This document shows, piece after piece, positions 63,026-64,000 of a stretch of 64,000 nt of DNA. The notes under the pieces were generated by a model. The model was not told where the DNA came from, made no database searches, and saw only the letters and a list, made by a program, of their open reading frames with translations. This stretch comes from Reyranella sp. CPCC 100927 (GTDB lineage Bacteria > Pseudomonadota > Alphaproteobacteria > Reyranellales > Reyranellaceae): positions 102,778 through 166,777 of the forward strand of contig NZ_VOHA01000016.1 of the NCBI RefSeq assembly GCF_007859315.1, read 5' to 3'. A program made the translations under genes and the position numbers. Every line of letters begins with the position of its first letter. Within the stretch, counting starts at the first letter, position 1.

Positions 63026-63841
63026 TCAATCCAGCCGCACGGCCCAGCCCGTCAGCTCCGGTGTCGATGCCGGGTAGCGCTTCATCACCTCGGCGTCGTG
63101 GCCCGGCACCACCATGTCGACGTCGCCGCCGGCCAGCGCCTTCAGCTTGTCGTAGCCGCTCAGCATGTCGGCGACGCTGAAGACGATCGAGAACAGCTTC
63201 TCGTCGTGCAGGCCCCAGTAGTAATGACTGGCATCGGAGGCCAGCACCAGCCAGCCGTTGCGCGTCCACACCCGCACCGCCTGGATGCCGGCAGTGTGGC
63301 CGCCGATATGGTGCACGCTGAGCCCGGGCGCGATGTCCTCGTCACCGTCATGGAAGACGACGCGATCGCCATAGAGCGCCCGCACCATGGCCACGACCTC
63401 CTCGACCTCGTAGGCGTGGCGGAACGTCTTCTTGTTCATGTGGCGGCCGGTGACGAAGTTCATCTCCTTGTCCTGGATATGATACCGCGCGTTGGGGAAC
63501 ATCGCCCAGCCGCCGACGTGGTCGTAGTGCAGATGCGTGATGATCACGTCCTGGATGTCGTTGGGCTCGACGCCGAGGTCGCGCAGGGTCGTCGCCGGAT
63601 CGCGCAGCATCTTGCGACCGCGCCGGGCGGCGACCTCGGCGCTGAAGCCGGTATCGATCACGACGGGCCGGCCGCCGATCATGCGCCGCCCGTCTTCGCC
63701 CAGCGGAATGGCCACCCATACGAAATAGTCCATCGGATAATCGGCATCGTGCGGATCAGCCATGATCTGCACTTCATGGCCCTTGCGCGGCAGATGGGCG
63801 TACTTGCAGGCATGGACTTCGTAGGTCGGCGGCGTCGCCAT
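63026..63841 (-). CDS. AHL-lactonase-like metallo-beta-lactamase hydrolase
   Basis: From ATG 63841 (AGAGGAAG upstream), 271 residues with the binuclear metal site THLHYDHVGGW, a third ligand in HHIGGHTAGI, Asp in VLASDAS and a last His in VPGHDAEV, the pattern of N-acyl-homoserine lactonases such as AttM/AiiA. Lactone hydrolysis, possibly quorum quenching, is likely but not certain. The upstream open frame to 63973 is REP sequence. Confidence 0.88.
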   Translation of the reverse strand: MATPPTYEVHACKYAHLPRKGHEVQIMADPHDADYPMDYFVWVAIPLGEDGRRMIGGRPVVIDTGFSAEVAARRGRKMLRDPATTLRDLGVEPNDIQDVIITHLHYDHVGGWAMFPNARYHIQDKEMNFVTGRHMNKKTFRHAYEVEEVVAMVRALYGDRVVFHDGDEDIAPGLSVHHIGGHTAGIQAVRVWTRNGWLVLASDASHYYWGLHDEKLFSIVFSVADMLSGYDKLKALAGGDVDMVVPGHDAEVMKRYPASTPELTGWAVRLD

Positions 63842-63861
63842 GGCGCTTCCTCTTGAACGGT

Positions 63862-63948
63862 CTGTCATCCCGAGCGCAGCGAGGGATCTCCTTGACCGGT
63901 CGCACCTTGCGTCATTCGCAGGAGATCCCTCGCTGCGCTCGGGATGAT
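63862..63948. repeat. REP-like element, family A copy 4
   Basis: CTGTCATCCCGAGCGCAGCG at 63862 is mirrored to 63948. It lies upstream of the lactonase-like gene; the window ends soon after with no further gene visible. Confidence 0.85.
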
Positions 63949-64000
63949 GGTGTGGACGGCCCCCACCCGGCATCGATGTGCCAAACTGGTTGTGGTGATG

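Noticed and set aside
1..64000. CRISPR array, tRNA, rRNA or insertion sequence
   Set aside because: No regularly spaced repeats, tRNA-like cloverleaf, rRNA sequence or transposase was recognised; the repeats present are single palindromic units.

Overview
The window is about 64 kb of GC-rich chromosomal DNA from a free-living proteobacterium, most probably an alphaproteobacterium. Supporting content: a complete System I cytochrome c maturation operon, a very large NAD-dependent glutamate dehydrogenase (1614 residues), an EipB-type envelope protein, a DUF1127 protein, and several tiny basic proteins of a kind I associate with Bradyrhizobium/Reyranella-like genomes. The genus cannot be assigned from sequence alone. 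I see no rRNA, tRNA, CRISPR array, prophage or intact insertion sequence. The accessory signal is short palindromic intergenic repeats plus a few decaying genes.

Layout. 1-4.6 kb: redox and regulatory genes (truncated PNPOx-like protein, divergent diiron protein and ferredoxin reductase, GntR/FCD regulator, cupin). 4.7-8.3 kb: a run of small proteins (orphan Hcp-like protein, ParB-like protein, five tiny proteins and a membrane peptide), with a local AT-rich patch. 8.3-18.8 kb: OmpR-type response regulator, KynB-like hydrolase, GTP cyclohydrolase II, amidase, leuC-leuD, a frameshifted MFS transporter, a GntR/UTRA regulator and a PNPOx-like protein. 18.9-26.2 kb: ccmABCDEFGHI on the minus strand, with a palindromic repeat pair inside the 5' end of ccmH. 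26.3-28.3 kb: papain-like BtrH_N-type protein with an AraC/GyrI-type regulator, then a structured minus-strand RNA/terminator. 28.5-33.4 kb: glutamate dehydrogenase. 34-37.1 kb: nrdA, a 60-residue unknown and nrdB.

37.1-45.6 kb: EipB, a DUF2145 pair, phosphofructokinase, an SDR-fold protein carrying the halohydrin dehalogenase Ser-Tyr-Arg signature, an adrenodoxin-reductase-like enzyme, and a two-gene unit of a VanW-glycosyltransferase fusion with an alpha/beta hydrolase. 45.7-51.2 kb: a five-gene peptide/nickel-type ABC importer. 51.2-57 kb: lipoprotein, adenine deaminase, CoA-transferase, TTC38-like TPR protein, phytase-like esterase. 57.3-58.4 kb: remnants of a tautomerase and a LysR gene. 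58.5-63.9 kb: DUF1127 protein, SMR efflux protein with divergent LysR, YbfB-type MFS, nitronate-monooxygenase-like enzyme, NTF2-like protein and an AHL-lactonase-like hydrolase.

Cohesive units are the ccm operon (covalent heme attachment), the nrd operon (dNTP synthesis), the importer operon and leuCD. The most interesting leads are the halohydrin-dehalogenase-like SDR, the VanW/Cys-cluster/glycosyltransferase fusion, a candidate anti-Shine-Dalgarno sRNA at about 28.2 kb, the repeat-built N-terminus of CcmH, and a hairpin that buries the adenine deaminase ribosome binding site.
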